64,000 nucleotides of DNA from Candidatus Sabulitectum sp. (lineage in GTDB: Bacteria > Fermentibacterota > Fermentibacteria > Fermentibacterales > JCC-6). Numbering within the stretch: the stretch's first letter is position 1; the number at the start of each line of letters is the position of its first letter. The DNA is taken from contig JAIOSV010000072.1 of NCBI GenBank assembly GCA_021107435.1, positions 1-64,000 of the forward strand, in the 5' to 3' direction. The notes beneath the pieces are model-generated. The model was not told where the DNA came from. It made no database searches and saw nothing but the letters and a program-made list of their open reading frames with translations. The position numbers and the translations under genes were made by a program. Positions 1-9,082 of this stretch are shown here, piece after piece.

Positions 1-1857
1 CAGGATGACGCTGCATACGGAACAAGCAGTTTCCTTCCCGCAGGCTGGGCAGAAACTGTCAATCCGGCAATCTGGGGAGGAATTAACACCGACAATGTTC
101 TTGTAAGTCCCTTCAGGTTCAACCCTGTTACAGGTGAACTCATGGCCGCGAGATCCATGAGGATAAGAATTAACTTCTCTGGAAGCATTGATGCTATTGC
201 GTTTCCTTCCACAGAAACCATCAGGAACAGCGCCTCCAGAATGCTCATCAACTACAACATGGTTGACGCCGCAGCTTCCGCTCCCACAGACGCCGAAGCA
301 GCGGAATATATTTTTGTAACCACAGACACCAACCTCAGCGCTATCATGCCCCTTGTTGAGTTTTACCAGGGCATCGGCTACAAAACTGCCGTTGTGATCT
401 TCACAAATCCTGCCAGTGTTGACGATATTAAAGCCGCAATTACTGACAGCTACGACACAGGTCTTACCCGCTTTGTCATGATTGCCGGTGACTATGATAC
501 CCTTCCCAGCTACAATTACGATTACTTCGTGGGAGATTACTGGTATGCATGCCTTACTGGCACCGATCTTCTTCCTGAGGTCGCTGTTGGCCGTCTTACA
601 GGTGATGCTGCTCAGATAGAGATCCAGGTAACTAAGATTCTTGATGGTTACTACCAGTATTGTTTTGCGGACGCAGACACACCCGGTATTATCCCCGGCA
701 CATCTGTTCTTGCTGCTCACCAGGAAGACTACCCCGGCAAGTACACAGCCTGCTGCAACCAGATTGCCTCTGTCAGCTACGCTGTTGACATGACTTTCTG
801 GAAGATCTACCCTCCCGAGGGCGGAACAAGTCTTATGGTTGAAGAAAGTTTCAACAATGGCGTTGGCTCTGTAGGCTACAGAGGACACGGTTACGTGCTG
901 ACCTGGACCTGGAATCCGGGATGGTCGAAAACGAACATCCAGGCACTTACCAACACCTTTATGCCTCCCGTATGGAACATCGCCTGTTACTGCGGACAGT
1001 ATCAGAGCAGTGCTGAAAGCCTGGCTGAGAGTTTCGCCTGGGACGACAACGGTGCCAGCGGTAACCTTTCTGCCTCTTTCACTTCGTACACTGTGCCCAA
1101 CCACGACTACATGAAGCAGATCTACCTTGGTCTCTACAACAACGCCAACTACAATGCTGGAGAAACCCTCAATGACGCTGCCGTGTGGATTATAGTAAAC
1201 CACGGCTCTTCCGGAGAAGACAATGCCAGAATGTTTATCTGGTTTGGTGACCCCGCCATGGAAGTATTCACAAATGACACAACCAATCCAACTCCCCTCT
1301 GTCTTACCAGCCCGGAAATGATCAATCCCGGAACGCAGACAATCACAATGACTGTGACCAGCGACGGCTCTCCGATCAGTGGAGCTACAGTAGCTCTTTC
1401 CGATGGTATTGAGGGCATTGAAACTATTACCTTCTACGAAACGGCCATTACAAACGGCAGTGGTGTTGCTTCCTTTACTGTCAATGTTCCATCCGGTGCA
1501 ACAACTCTCTACACCGGTGCAAGACTTCACAACTACAATCCTGCAACTGCGAAGATCAGCGTTTACCCGTTATCCGTAGACAATACTGAAGATGGCGCAA
1601 TTTTGAGTATTTACACATCAACCAACCCGATTACAGGTACATCTGCTCTGCTCTTTTCCACACCGGTAACCGGTCATGCCTCCATTCAGGTATTCGACAT
1701 CTCTGGCCGTACTGTTGAAACTCTGATTAACGAAAAGGTCGTGGCGGGCAGATACTCCGTGAACTGGACACCGGAGAACATCTCCAGTGGTGTTTACTTT
1801 ATTCACTTCACAACCCCTGCGGGTATCGTTTCCACGCGGGCAATGGTACTTCGCTAA
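1..1857 (+). CDS. Gingipain-like C25 family cysteine peptidase with C-terminal T9SS/FlgD-like sorting domain, 5' truncated by window
   Basis: Frame is open from base 1. C25-like catalytic neighbourhoods GYRGHG (His) and NIACYCGQ (Cys). C-terminal tail 'VFDISGRTVETLINEKVVAGRYSVNWTPENISSGVYFIHF...RAMVLR'. Confidence 0.85.
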   Translation, partial: QDDAAYGTSSFLPAGWAETVNPAIWGGINTDNVLVSPFRFNPVTGELMAARSMRIRINFSGSIDAIAFPSTETIRNSASRMLINYNMVDAAASAPTDAEAAEYIFVTTDTNLSAIMPLVEFYQGIGYKTAVVIFTNPASVDDIKAAITDSYDTGLTRFVMIAGDYDTLPSYNYDYFVGDYWYACLTGTDLLPEVAVGRLTGDAAQIEIQVTKILDGYYQYCFADADTPGIIPGTSVLAAHQEDYPGKYTACCNQIASVSYAVDMTFWKIYPPEGGTSLMVEESFNNGVGSVGYRGHGYVLTWTWNPGWSKTNIQALTNTFMPPVWNIACYCGQYQSSAESLAESFAWDDNGASGNLSASFTSYTVPNHDYMKQIYLGLYNNANYNAGETLNDAAVWIIVNHGSSGEDNARMFIWFGDPAMEVFTNDTTNPTPLCLTSPEMINPGTQTITMTVTSDGSPISGATVALSDGIEGIETITFYETAITNGSGVASFTVNVPSGATTLYTGARLHNYNPATAKISVYPLSVDNTEDGAILSIYTSTNPITGTSALLFSTPVTGHASIQVFDISGRTVETLINEKVVAGRYSVNWTPENISSGVYFIHFTTPAGIVSTRAMVLR

Positions 1858-1905
1858 GACAGATATAAACTAAGGGCTCAATTAAGTTGAAGCCTCTCTC
1901 ATTCG

Positions 1906-1929
1906 GGGGCGGGAACTGCCGCCCCTTTT
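1906..1929 (+). terminator. Rho-independent terminator after the C25 peptidase
   Basis: GGGGCGG-GAACTG-CCGCCCC followed by TTTTC. Confidence 0.75.
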
Positions 1930-2021
1930 CTCTTCCTCTCTGTTTTAGTATTTCCAATCCTTTTTGTGCAACGTTCCATTCTGCTTCCAAATGTGTTAAA
2001 TTATTGAAAAGGAGACCGACA

Positions 2022-2438
2022 ATGAGTACCATGGATGAAACCAGATGGAAGCAGAGATTTGTTCATTTCAGCAAAGCCATGACTCAATTGAAACTTGCCT
2101 GTGACAAAAAGGAATATTCGGTTCTTGAACGGGCAGGATTAATTCAAATATTTGAGTTCACTTTTGAACTCTCATGGAAAACGCTGAAAGACTTGCTTCT
2201 TTTTGAAGGTTATGACGCTAAAAGTCCCCGTCAGGTTATTCGGAAGAGTTTTGAACTTGAATTTGTAAGCGAAGAGAATTGCGAATTATTTCTTGATGCC
2301 TTACTTAAGCGAAATCTTCTCAGCCATACTTATGAAGAAAAAATTGCTCTTGAAGCAGAGCGGTTAATCAAAAATGATTATTACCCGCTGTTATCCGACA
2401 TCCACGATGTTCTGGAACAAAAGACAAATGAAAACTGA
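2022..2438 (+). CDS. hepT: HEPN / nucleotidyltransferase substrate-binding protein (HI0074 family), HepT-like toxin
   Basis: ATG at 2022 with GGAG upstream. RX4HXY motif 'RNLLSHTY'. Overlaps the downstream MNT gene. Confidence 0.85.
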   Translation: MSTMDETRWKQRFVHFSKAMTQLKLACDKKEYSVLERAGLIQIFEFTFELSWKTLKDLLLFEGYDAKSPRQVIRKSFELEFVSEENCELFLDALLKRNLLSHTYEEKIALEAERLIKNDYYPLLSDIHDVLEQKTNEN

Positions 2439-2757
2439 TGGCTTAAAGGAAAAGTACAAAAACCTCTTGATTAAGATATTGGCCACTAATCCACGTGTCG
2501 AGCAGGTTATTCTGTTTGGTTCTCGCTCTAACAACACCTTTACTCGCACTTCGGATATTGATCTTGTTTTGCTCGGGGATGAACTAACTTTAACGGATCA
2601 GGCCAAACTTATTGAAGAAATTCATAAAACAACAGTTCCTTTTCAAGTAGATTTACTGCGCTGCAATTCAATTTCCAACCAGAAACTACTTGAGCGTATC
2701 ATCCGGGACGGAGTAGTGTGGTTCACAAGAACTGTTTCTTCACAGCCAACAGGCTGA
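2428..2757 (+). CDS. mntA: MNT-type minimal nucleotidyltransferase, MntA-like antitoxin
   Basis: GSX10DXD motif 'GSRSNNTFTRTSDID'. 11-nt overlap with hepT. Confidence 0.85.
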   Translation: MKTDGLKEKYKNLLIKILATNPRVEQVILFGSRSNNTFTRTSDIDLVLLGDELTLTDQAKLIEEIHKTTVPFQVDLLRCNSISNQKLLERIIRDGVVWFTRTVSSQPTG

Positions 2758-2793
2758 AGGTCGACTGTCTCTTTCTTACAATCCAGTCTGATT

Positions 2794-2840
2794 AACATTG
2801 AAACTCTGCATTTGAATTGCAGAATTTCAATGTTATTTTT
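2794..2840 (+). terminator. Long hairpin terminator after the HEPN/MNT pair
   Basis: AACATTGAAACTCTGCA / TGCAGAATTTCAATGTT, 17-nt arms with one mismatch and loop TTTGAAT, followed by TATTTTT. Confidence 0.75.
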
Positions 2841-2879
2841 CATGCATGGTAAAGAGAAAAATACTTCTGGTACCGGGAA

Positions 2880-3122
2880 ATGCATTCCGGAGCCGAAGTT
2901 GACTTGATTCTTGACCCGAAGGGACTGAATCTCGGCTTTGAATTCAATTTTTCAGAAACGGTGCGTACTACCAGATCCATGCGCATGGCTCTCGACGACC
3001 TGGCTCTTAACCATCTCTACATTGTTTATCCCGGCGACGATTCGTTCAAAATAGACGAAAAGATATCAGCTCTTTCCATATCTGATGTTGCAGATACTGT
3101 TTCCGGGCTCCTTCGTACTTGA
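2880..3122 (+). pseudogene. C-terminal fragment of an AAA ATPase with DUF4143-type C-terminus
   Basis: 80 aa 'EVDLILDPKGLNLGFEFNFSETVRTTRSMRMALDDLALNHLYIVYPGDDSF' resembles the end of DUF4143 ATPases. The ATPase domain is absent upstream. Confidence 0.6.
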
Positions 3123-3160
3123 CCTTCAGGAGATTTCGTTTAATATTTGCGGCTGCTTGC

Positions 3161-3331
3161 CCCATCCATAGAGACGGGGACAACGCGACAGAATTAATTG
3201 TCGCCGGCCCGGAAGCAGAGCGCGAAAGCGTTGAATCGTTGTGGGAACGATTCTTATAGACTGATCTGTCAGTCTCTTTCCGGGTTCGGTGTTTGTTACA
3301 CACCAGCAGGGCCGGAAGGAGGCTTTGTTAA
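3161..3331 (+). promoter_or_regulatory. Structured 5' leader of the rpsF operon (serial hairpins; possible S6:S18 autoregulatory element)
   Basis: Consecutive inverted repeats: GCGACA..TGTCGC (3185-3204), AGCGC-GAAA-GCGTT (3219-3232), GAATCGTT-GTGGG-AACGATTC (3233-3253), GACTGA-TCTG-TCAGTC (3259-3274), and CCGG..GGTGT..ACACC..CCGG (3280-3315) beside the SD. Confidence 0.5.
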
Positions 3332-3670
3332 TTGCGCAAATATGAAACCGTACTGATCTGGAGTGCCAGTCTGTCAGAAGCTGAGCTTAAGAAAGAGACC
3401 AGCAAAGTACAGGAGATTGTCACAAATGGAGAGGGAGAACTCACTGGTTTTGATGACTGGGGTCGCCGTCAGCTGGCGTACCTTATCAACAAAGAGAGCG
3501 AAGGTGTCTACCACTTCGTACACTGGAACGGCAACTCCGAAGTGAAACTGGCCATCGACAAGATGCTCAGGATTAATGACAACTGCCTCCGCCACCTTAC
3601 CCTCAAGGATGATCGCGATGTTATGGGAAAATCCTATGACGAATCTCCGGCATTTGACGCTGGAGAATAG
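3332..3670 (+). CDS. rpsF: 30S ribosomal protein S6
   Basis: MRKYETVLIW...; TTG start with AGGAGG upstream; operon context. Confidence 0.93.
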   Translation: MRKYETVLIWSASLSEAELKKETSKVQEIVTNGEGELTGFDDWGRRQLAYLINKESEGVYHFVHWNGNSEVKLAIDKMLRINDNCLRHLTLKDDRDVMGKSYDESPAFDAGE

Positions 3671-3672
3671 TC

Positions 3673-4116
3673 GTGGATATCCGTATGCCCTCCATCAACA
3701 AGGTGCTGATCTCCGGGAATCTTACCGATGATCCCCGTACCAACATCCTTGAGAACGGTACACACGTTGCCAACTTCAGAGTTGCCAGCAACCAGAGTTA
3801 CCGGGGCCGCGATGGTGAATGGCAGAAGAAAACCTGTTTTGTGGATGTTGTGACCTGGAGACAGCTTGCAGAGAGAGTTGCGAACAGACTGCACAAAGGT
3901 AGCCCCGTTATGATAGAGGGAGAGCTTCAGTACACCCAGTGGGATTCACAGGACGGCACAAAACGCAGTCGCGTGGAAATCCTTGCCAGAAGCGTACAGA
4001 TGCTCGAAAAGACCGGAGATTATGGCTCCAGCCCCCAACAGGGTGGGGGTTCTGAAGAACCGCCCCGCCGGGAAGAACCGCAGGGTCCTGATTACTCCGA
4101 CGATATCCCCTTTTAA
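3673..4116 (+). CDS. ssb: Single-stranded DNA-binding protein
   Basis: INKVLISGNLTDDP...; acidic tail ending 'DYSDDIPF'. Confidence 0.95.
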   Translation: MDIRMPSINKVLISGNLTDDPRTNILENGTHVANFRVASNQSYRGRDGEWQKKTCFVDVVTWRQLAERVANRLHKGSPVMIEGELQYTQWDSQDGTKRSRVEILARSVQMLEKTGDYGSSPQQGGGSEEPPRREEPQGPDYSDDIPF

Positions 4117-4131
4117 CAGCCGAGGTATCTG

Positions 4132-4488
4132 ATGAGCCTTCAAAGAGACCTGCCCGGATTGAACTATGCTGTTATCACCGGTGTTATCAAACGCCGGAAG
4201 GGTATCAATATGACTCGCTCCGGCATTCCAGTTTTGCATCTTCTTGTTGAAAACTCTGTGGATTCATATCCCGGAAGTCTGGAGACAACTGTATCAGACA
4301 TTGAAGTTGATGTCTGGGGCAAGCTTGCGACAGCTCTTGACAGTAAGCTCCACGAGGGAGACGCAATTCTGGTTGAAGGCCGACTGGCACACAGAAAATC
4401 GGAAGACAGAGCCGGCGGAGAACATTACAAAACCCTTCTCAGAGCCCGTCGGATAGAACTTATGATTAAAAAAGAAAGGAAGGCATAA
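4132..4488 (+). CDS. Second SSB/PriB-like OB-fold protein without the acidic DDIPF tail
   Basis: NYAVITGVIKRRKG...DIEVDVWGKLATALDSKLHEGDAILVEGRL; located between ssb and rpsR. Confidence 0.75.
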   Translation: MSLQRDLPGLNYAVITGVIKRRKGINMTRSGIPVLHLLVENSVDSYPGSLETTVSDIEVDVWGKLATALDSKLHEGDAILVEGRLAHRKSEDRAGGEHYKTLLRARRIELMIKKERKA

Positions 4489-4740
4489 ATGCCTATCCGT
4501 GGTAAGCGCAAAGGAATGAAGATCACCAGAAAGAAGAAATGCCGTTTCTGCATGAATCCTGACATGGAGATCACCTACAAGAATGAAAAAATGGTTCAGC
4601 GTTACATCAGTGACAGAGGCAAGATCGTTGCAAAACGTGTCAGCGGTAACTGTGCCAGACACCAGAGAATGGTAGCCAAAGAACTGAAGATCGCAAGATT
4701 TCTCGCCCTGGCACCCTACATAAGAGAACACTACAGGTAA
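4489..4740 (+). CDS. rpsR: 30S ribosomal protein S18
   Basis: CRFCMNPDMEITYKN...GNCARHQRMVAKELKIARFLALAPY. Confidence 0.95.
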   Translation: MPIRGKRKGMKITRKKKCRFCMNPDMEITYKNEKMVQRYISDRGKIVAKRVSGNCARHQRMVAKELKIARFLALAPYIREHYR

Positions 4741-4747
4741 ACAGAAC

Positions 4748-5641
4748 TTGAAAACACAGATGCAGACAAAGAGAAAAGGATCGAAACAATTACTGTTAGG
4801 CGGGTTATCCCTGATTATGGGGTTCCCTTTCCTCGCAGCGGGAGTATCCGCAGCTCTGCTGAATGGCAGATTGAGCAGAGGCCTCCCCGTCACGGCGGTC
4901 ATTGTCTTTTTGTCCTGGTATCTCACGGGTTTTCAGGGAGCGGCAGTAACAGCGATTTGCACAACTGTAATTGCCATCTCTGCAAGATCAGGGTACTCAA
5001 TGCTTAAAACTCTGTACCTGTGTACCGGCATCGCCCTTTTCACAGGGGGGTTGCTTTCCCTGGAATTCCCGGGATTCATGAACATCGGAGAAGCGGAACT
5101 CAGTCCTCTCAGAGAGGTTTATCTCTCTGCTGGTCTGGCATCCGATACCATCGACAGGGTGTTCTCTCTGATTACTTACTATTCTCCGGGTATCGGCGCG
5201 GCTCATATTGTACTTGGCTCCATTCTATCAGTGCTTTTTTTCAAATCACTCAGTGTAAAGAACGAAAGCATGACAATCCGGGGAACCGCGAGCTTCAAAA
5301 TGCACTGGGGCTTTGCATGGGTTCCCATAATCTGCCTGATCACTCTGGTTTTGTCCAGAACTGCTCCTGTTCCCGATCTTCTCCTGAGGATTGCAAAGAA
5401 TCTGCTGATCTTCAGCTCTCTTCCCTATGGAATCGAGGGTTTTCAGGTAGCTGTTAAGTGGGCAAGGGGAATGCCTGGTATGGTGTTCATGCTGATAATG
5501 TGCGCGGTATTTGCTCCTCCCTTTGTTCTGGGCGGGTTAATCCTGCTGGGAATTCTGGACACCTGGTTCGATTACAGAAAGAAAATAGACAAAAGGATCG
5601 AAAGGATGAAAAATGAAGGTTCTTCTGATCAAAACAGTTGA
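4748..5641 (+). CDS. DUF2232 family (YybS-like) membrane protein
   Basis: Multi-TM protein between rpsR and rplI, a typical DUF2232 position. Confidence 0.7.
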   Translation: MKTQMQTKRKGSKQLLLGGLSLIMGFPFLAAGVSAALLNGRLSRGLPVTAVIVFLSWYLTGFQGAAVTAICTTVIAISARSGYSMLKTLYLCTGIALFTGGLLSLEFPGFMNIGEAELSPLREVYLSAGLASDTIDRVFSLITYYSPGIGAAHIVLGSILSVLFFKSLSVKNESMTIRGTASFKMHWGFAWVPIICLITLVLSRTAPVPDLLLRIAKNLLIFSSLPYGIEGFQVAVKWARGMPGMVFMLIMCAVFAPPFVLGGLILLGILDTWFDYRKKIDKRIERMKNEGSSDQNS

Positions 5642-6059
5642 CTCTCTGGGTAACCCCGGAGAAGTTGTCAATGTTGCTTCCGGTTACGCAAGGAACTACC
5701 TGTTACCGAAAAAACTGGCGATAGTTGCTACAACCGGCGCTATGAAAATGGCTGTTTCTCTCAAAGCTGCCGCAAAAACCAGAGAAAAAGAGCAGAACAA
5801 AGCTGCTGAAGCTCTCGCGGAAAAGCTTAGAGAACTCTCCCTTGTGTTCACTGCGACAGCCGATGAAAATGGACACCTCTACGGAGGAATCGGAGAGCGT
5901 GAAATCGCTGCTGCTCTTCTTGAAAAGAAATTTGAGATAGACAAACAGCAGATTCTTCTTGATAGTCACATAAAAAAACTTGGCGAACACAAAGTTCAAA
6001 TCAAGGTTCTCGGAGAAATACTTGAAACTATTACCGTAAAGGTAGAGGCCGAAGCTTAA
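5613..6059 (+). CDS. rplI: 50S ribosomal protein L9
   Basis: MKVLLIKTVDSLGNPGEVVNVASGYARNYLLPKKLA. Confidence 0.96.
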   Translation: MKVLLIKTVDSLGNPGEVVNVASGYARNYLLPKKLAIVATTGAMKMAVSLKAAAKTREKEQNKAAEALAEKLRELSLVFTATADENGHLYGGIGEREIAAALLEKKFEIDKQQILLDSHIKKLGEHKVQIKVLGEILETITVKVEAEA

Positions 6060-7066
6060 TGCTCCTTCTTGCGGTAGAAACTTCATGTGATGACTCTGCT
6101 GTGGCTGTACTGGGGCAGAACGGAAATGTTCTGGCGGAACTTGTTTCCACCCAGATGGTACACGGCGGACACGGCGGTGTTGTTCCTGAAATCGCATCAC
6201 GACTTCACATGACTGTTCTTCCCGGACTGATCAGGGAAGTGCTTGAAAAATCCGGCACTTCCCTGAACTCCATAGATGTGCTCGCGGCAACTGCGGGTCC
6301 TGGCCTTACCGGCTCTCTGCTGGTTGGTCTTTCCTGGACAAAGGCTGTTGCTTTTGCCCTGGGAAAACCATTTCTGGGAATTAACCACCTCTCTGCTCAT
6401 CTTCACATACATTACAGCTCACCTGTTGTATTTCCAGCAGTTGCACTCCTTGTAAGTGGAGGACATACTTTGATATTCCACATGACATCATGGAGCGATT
6501 GTACCCTGCTCGGTACAACCAGGGACGACGCTGCAGGAGAAGCCTTTGACAAAACAGCAAAACTCATTGGCCTTGGATATCCCGGCGGAAAAATTATTGA
6601 CAACCTTGCCCGGCACGGGAACCCCGACGCAGTCGCTCTGCCCTCTCCAATGGGCAACAAAAGACTGCCGGAATTCAGCTTCAGTGGTTTGAAAACTGCC
6701 GCAAGACTTGTATGGGAGGCGGGAGATGTTTCAAAGGAAGACCTTTCTGCAAGCTTTCGTAAAACTGTTTGCGGGCTGCTGGTTTCCAAAACAATGTACC
6801 AGGCGGGAAAACTTGGAGCAACTTCTGTTCTTGTTGCCGGAGGAGTCTCTGCCAACTCCCTGTTGAGATCAGAATTCCTGCTGGAGTGTGATAAAAGAAA
6901 CATAAAACTCTTCCTCCCTCCTGTTCAGTATTCCACGGACAATGCTGTAATGGTGGGCAGAGCAGCTCTGTCTGCCCTTGAATCTGACCCGTCAGCCCAT
7001 TCCACCGCGTCCTGTAACACCTTCGCCCGGTGGCACGCAGAAAAGCTGTCTCCCCTCTCCTGCTAA
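6059..7066 (+). CDS. tsaD: tRNA threonylcarbamoyladenosine biosynthesis protein TsaD
   Basis: MLLLAVETSCDDSAVAVL...; HLSAHLHIHY; DNAVMVGRAAL. Confidence 0.96.
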   Translation: MLLLAVETSCDDSAVAVLGQNGNVLAELVSTQMVHGGHGGVVPEIASRLHMTVLPGLIREVLEKSGTSLNSIDVLAATAGPGLTGSLLVGLSWTKAVAFALGKPFLGINHLSAHLHIHYSSPVVFPAVALLVSGGHTLIFHMTSWSDCTLLGTTRDDAAGEAFDKTAKLIGLGYPGGKIIDNLARHGNPDAVALPSPMGNKRLPEFSFSGLKTAARLVWEAGDVSKEDLSASFRKTVCGLLVSKTMYQAGKLGATSVLVAGGVSANSLLRSEFLLECDKRNIKLFLPPVQYSTDNAVMVGRAALSALESDPSAHSTASCNTFARWHAEKLSPLSC

Positions 7067-7133
7067 GCGAATCACTCAACACATGACACCCGCATTCCAT
7101 TCGACTATCTTTCTTTTGCGGGTGGGAGCTTAA

Positions 7134-7487
7134 ATGAAAACAGGCACGGATATTGTAGATAATTCAAGATTCCTTCGGGCTGTAACCAGAAACGACGGCA
7201 GACTCCGGGAAAGACTGTTCTCTCCCGAGGAACTTGCCCGTGAACCCGAAGATCTGGATTTCGCAGTAATGTTCTCTGCAAAAGAATCTGTTGTAAAGGC
7301 TCTGGGAACAGGATTTGATTCCTCTTTATCATGGCATGATATTAAAATTTTTGTTAACGGAAGCGATGTGGAGGTTCTTCTTTCCGGAATGGCTCTTGAA
7401 CTTGCCGGGACCAGCAAAGTGCTTCTCTCAGCCTCTCAGAGCCAAAAAACATCTCTAACCTTTGCACTTTTAATCGAAGGGGAATGA
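7134..7487 (+). CDS. acpS: Holo-[acyl-carrier-protein] synthase
   Basis: GTDIVDNSRF...FAVMFSAKESVVKALGTGF. Confidence 0.88.
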   Translation: MKTGTDIVDNSRFLRAVTRNDGRLRERLFSPEELAREPEDLDFAVMFSAKESVVKALGTGFDSSLSWHDIKIFVNGSDVEVLLSGMALELAGTSKVLLSASQSQKTSLTFALLIEGE

Positions 7488-7488
7488 C

Positions 7489-9012
7489 ATGGCTTTCTGG
7501 CTGACTCCGTCTGAAATGACAGAAATGGACAGGAATACTATCAAGTCGGGTACGCCGGGAATTGTCCTGATGGAAAGAGCAGGTCTGGCCGTCGCTGAAG
7601 TTGTAAGCAGAATCGCTTCTCAGGCAGATGGCACTGTTGTGGTATATGCAGGTCCTGGCAACAACGGCGGTGACGGATTTGTAACTGCCAGATTTCTTCT
7701 TCAAAGGGGATATCAGGTTGTTATCCGGCCTTCTTTCAGCTCCTCCAGTAAAATTACTGAAGACTGCAGAATTAACATGGAAAGATACATTTTCGCGGGT
7801 GGAACAATCTCCTATGAACCGCAGGTTACCGCATCGGTGGCCGTAGATGCTCTTCTGGGCGTGGGCTTTACAGGCAATCTCCGGGGGGGTACTCTTGATC
7901 TTGCTGTGGAATGTACTGGATTAAATACACAGATTGTTGCAATTGACATGCCTACAGGAGTTGATGGTCTCACGGGAAAATGCGATCAATCTGCAATCAA
8001 GGCAAAGGTAACTGTAACTTTCGCGGCTCCTAAACTGGGACTTCTTCTTGCCCCCGGATGTGGTTTGTGCGGTTCTCTCATTCTGGAGAATATCGGGATT
8101 CATGTTCCCCAGAACAATCTGCGCAGAGTAATGACCAAGCAGTATGCCAGAAAGCTCCTGCCGGACAGGCCGGTAGACAGCCATAAGGGCACCTTCGGAA
8201 GGGTTCTTGTACTTGCCGGTTCTGAAAAAATGCCGGGAGCCCCGCAAATGGCAGCAATGGGAGCCCTCAGATCGGGATGTGGTCTTGTTGAGATGTGTGT
8301 ACCGCTGCCGGCTTCTCCTGCTATCGCGGGAAGAATTCCTGAGACTCTCTGTACCTACTTTCTTCCTGGAGATGTAACTTCTCTGCCTGATCCAAATGAG
8401 TACTCTGTGGTTGTTATTGGACCCGGTATGGGAATGACAGACAGTACGGGGAGAATACTGAGACATGTTCTAGGTACCTGGAAAATTCCTGTTGTCATTG
8501 ATGCCGATGCTCTGAATGTAATCGATTCAACCCTTGCGGACATGCTGAGATCATACCCGGGAGAAACCGCGATAACCCCGCATCCGGGTGAACTGAAACG
8601 ACTTACCGGTTGCGGAGATGATCTTAATGCCAGATACGCTGCTGCGGAGAAAACTGCGAAAGCTTTAAACTGTTCTGTTCTGCTGAAAGGCAAACCCTCG
8701 CTGATCTTCTCGCAGGAGGGACACAGAACCACCATTCCCACCGGTAATCACGGACTCGCCACCGGAGGTTCCGGAGATGTTCTCGCGGGAATAGTCGCCG
8801 GATTCATTGCACAGGGGAATAGTGGTGTTGAAGCGCTGGAACTGGCTGCCTATCTGCACGGTCTCACCGCTGACATACTTGCGGGAGAGACCTCTGCCAG
8901 ATCAATTATTCCCACCGATATAGCCAGAAATATTGGTAAAGCAATTACGATGATACAGAACGGAAAGTACGATTCTCTCCTGGGTGGAAATCCCTACTGG
9001 ACTCGGGGCTGA
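7489..9012 (+). CDS. nnr: Bifunctional NAD(P)H-hydrate epimerase / ADP-dependent NAD(P)H-hydrate dehydratase
   Basis: GPGNNGGDGFVTAR (epimerase) and GNHGLATGGSGDVLAGIVAGFIAQG (dehydratase). Confidence 0.95.
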   Translation: MAFWLTPSEMTEMDRNTIKSGTPGIVLMERAGLAVAEVVSRIASQADGTVVVYAGPGNNGGDGFVTARFLLQRGYQVVIRPSFSSSSKITEDCRINMERYIFAGGTISYEPQVTASVAVDALLGVGFTGNLRGGTLDLAVECTGLNTQIVAIDMPTGVDGLTGKCDQSAIKAKVTVTFAAPKLGLLLAPGCGLCGSLILENIGIHVPQNNLRRVMTKQYARKLLPDRPVDSHKGTFGRVLVLAGSEKMPGAPQMAAMGALRSGCGLVEMCVPLPASPAIAGRIPETLCTYFLPGDVTSLPDPNEYSVVVIGPGMGMTDSTGRILRHVLGTWKIPVVIDADALNVIDSTLADMLRSYPGETAITPHPGELKRLTGCGDDLNARYAAAEKTAKALNCSVLLKGKPSLIFSQEGHRTTIPTGNHGLATGGSGDVLAGIVAGFIAQGNSGVEALELAAYLHGLTADILAGETSARSIIPTDIARNIGKAITMIQNGKYDSLLGGNPYWTRG

Positions 9013-9082
9013 GTTTTGTTAAGATTATGAGTTCACGCACAGAGTTGATTTTGCATATTTATATGGAGGGGTTGGTGATATA

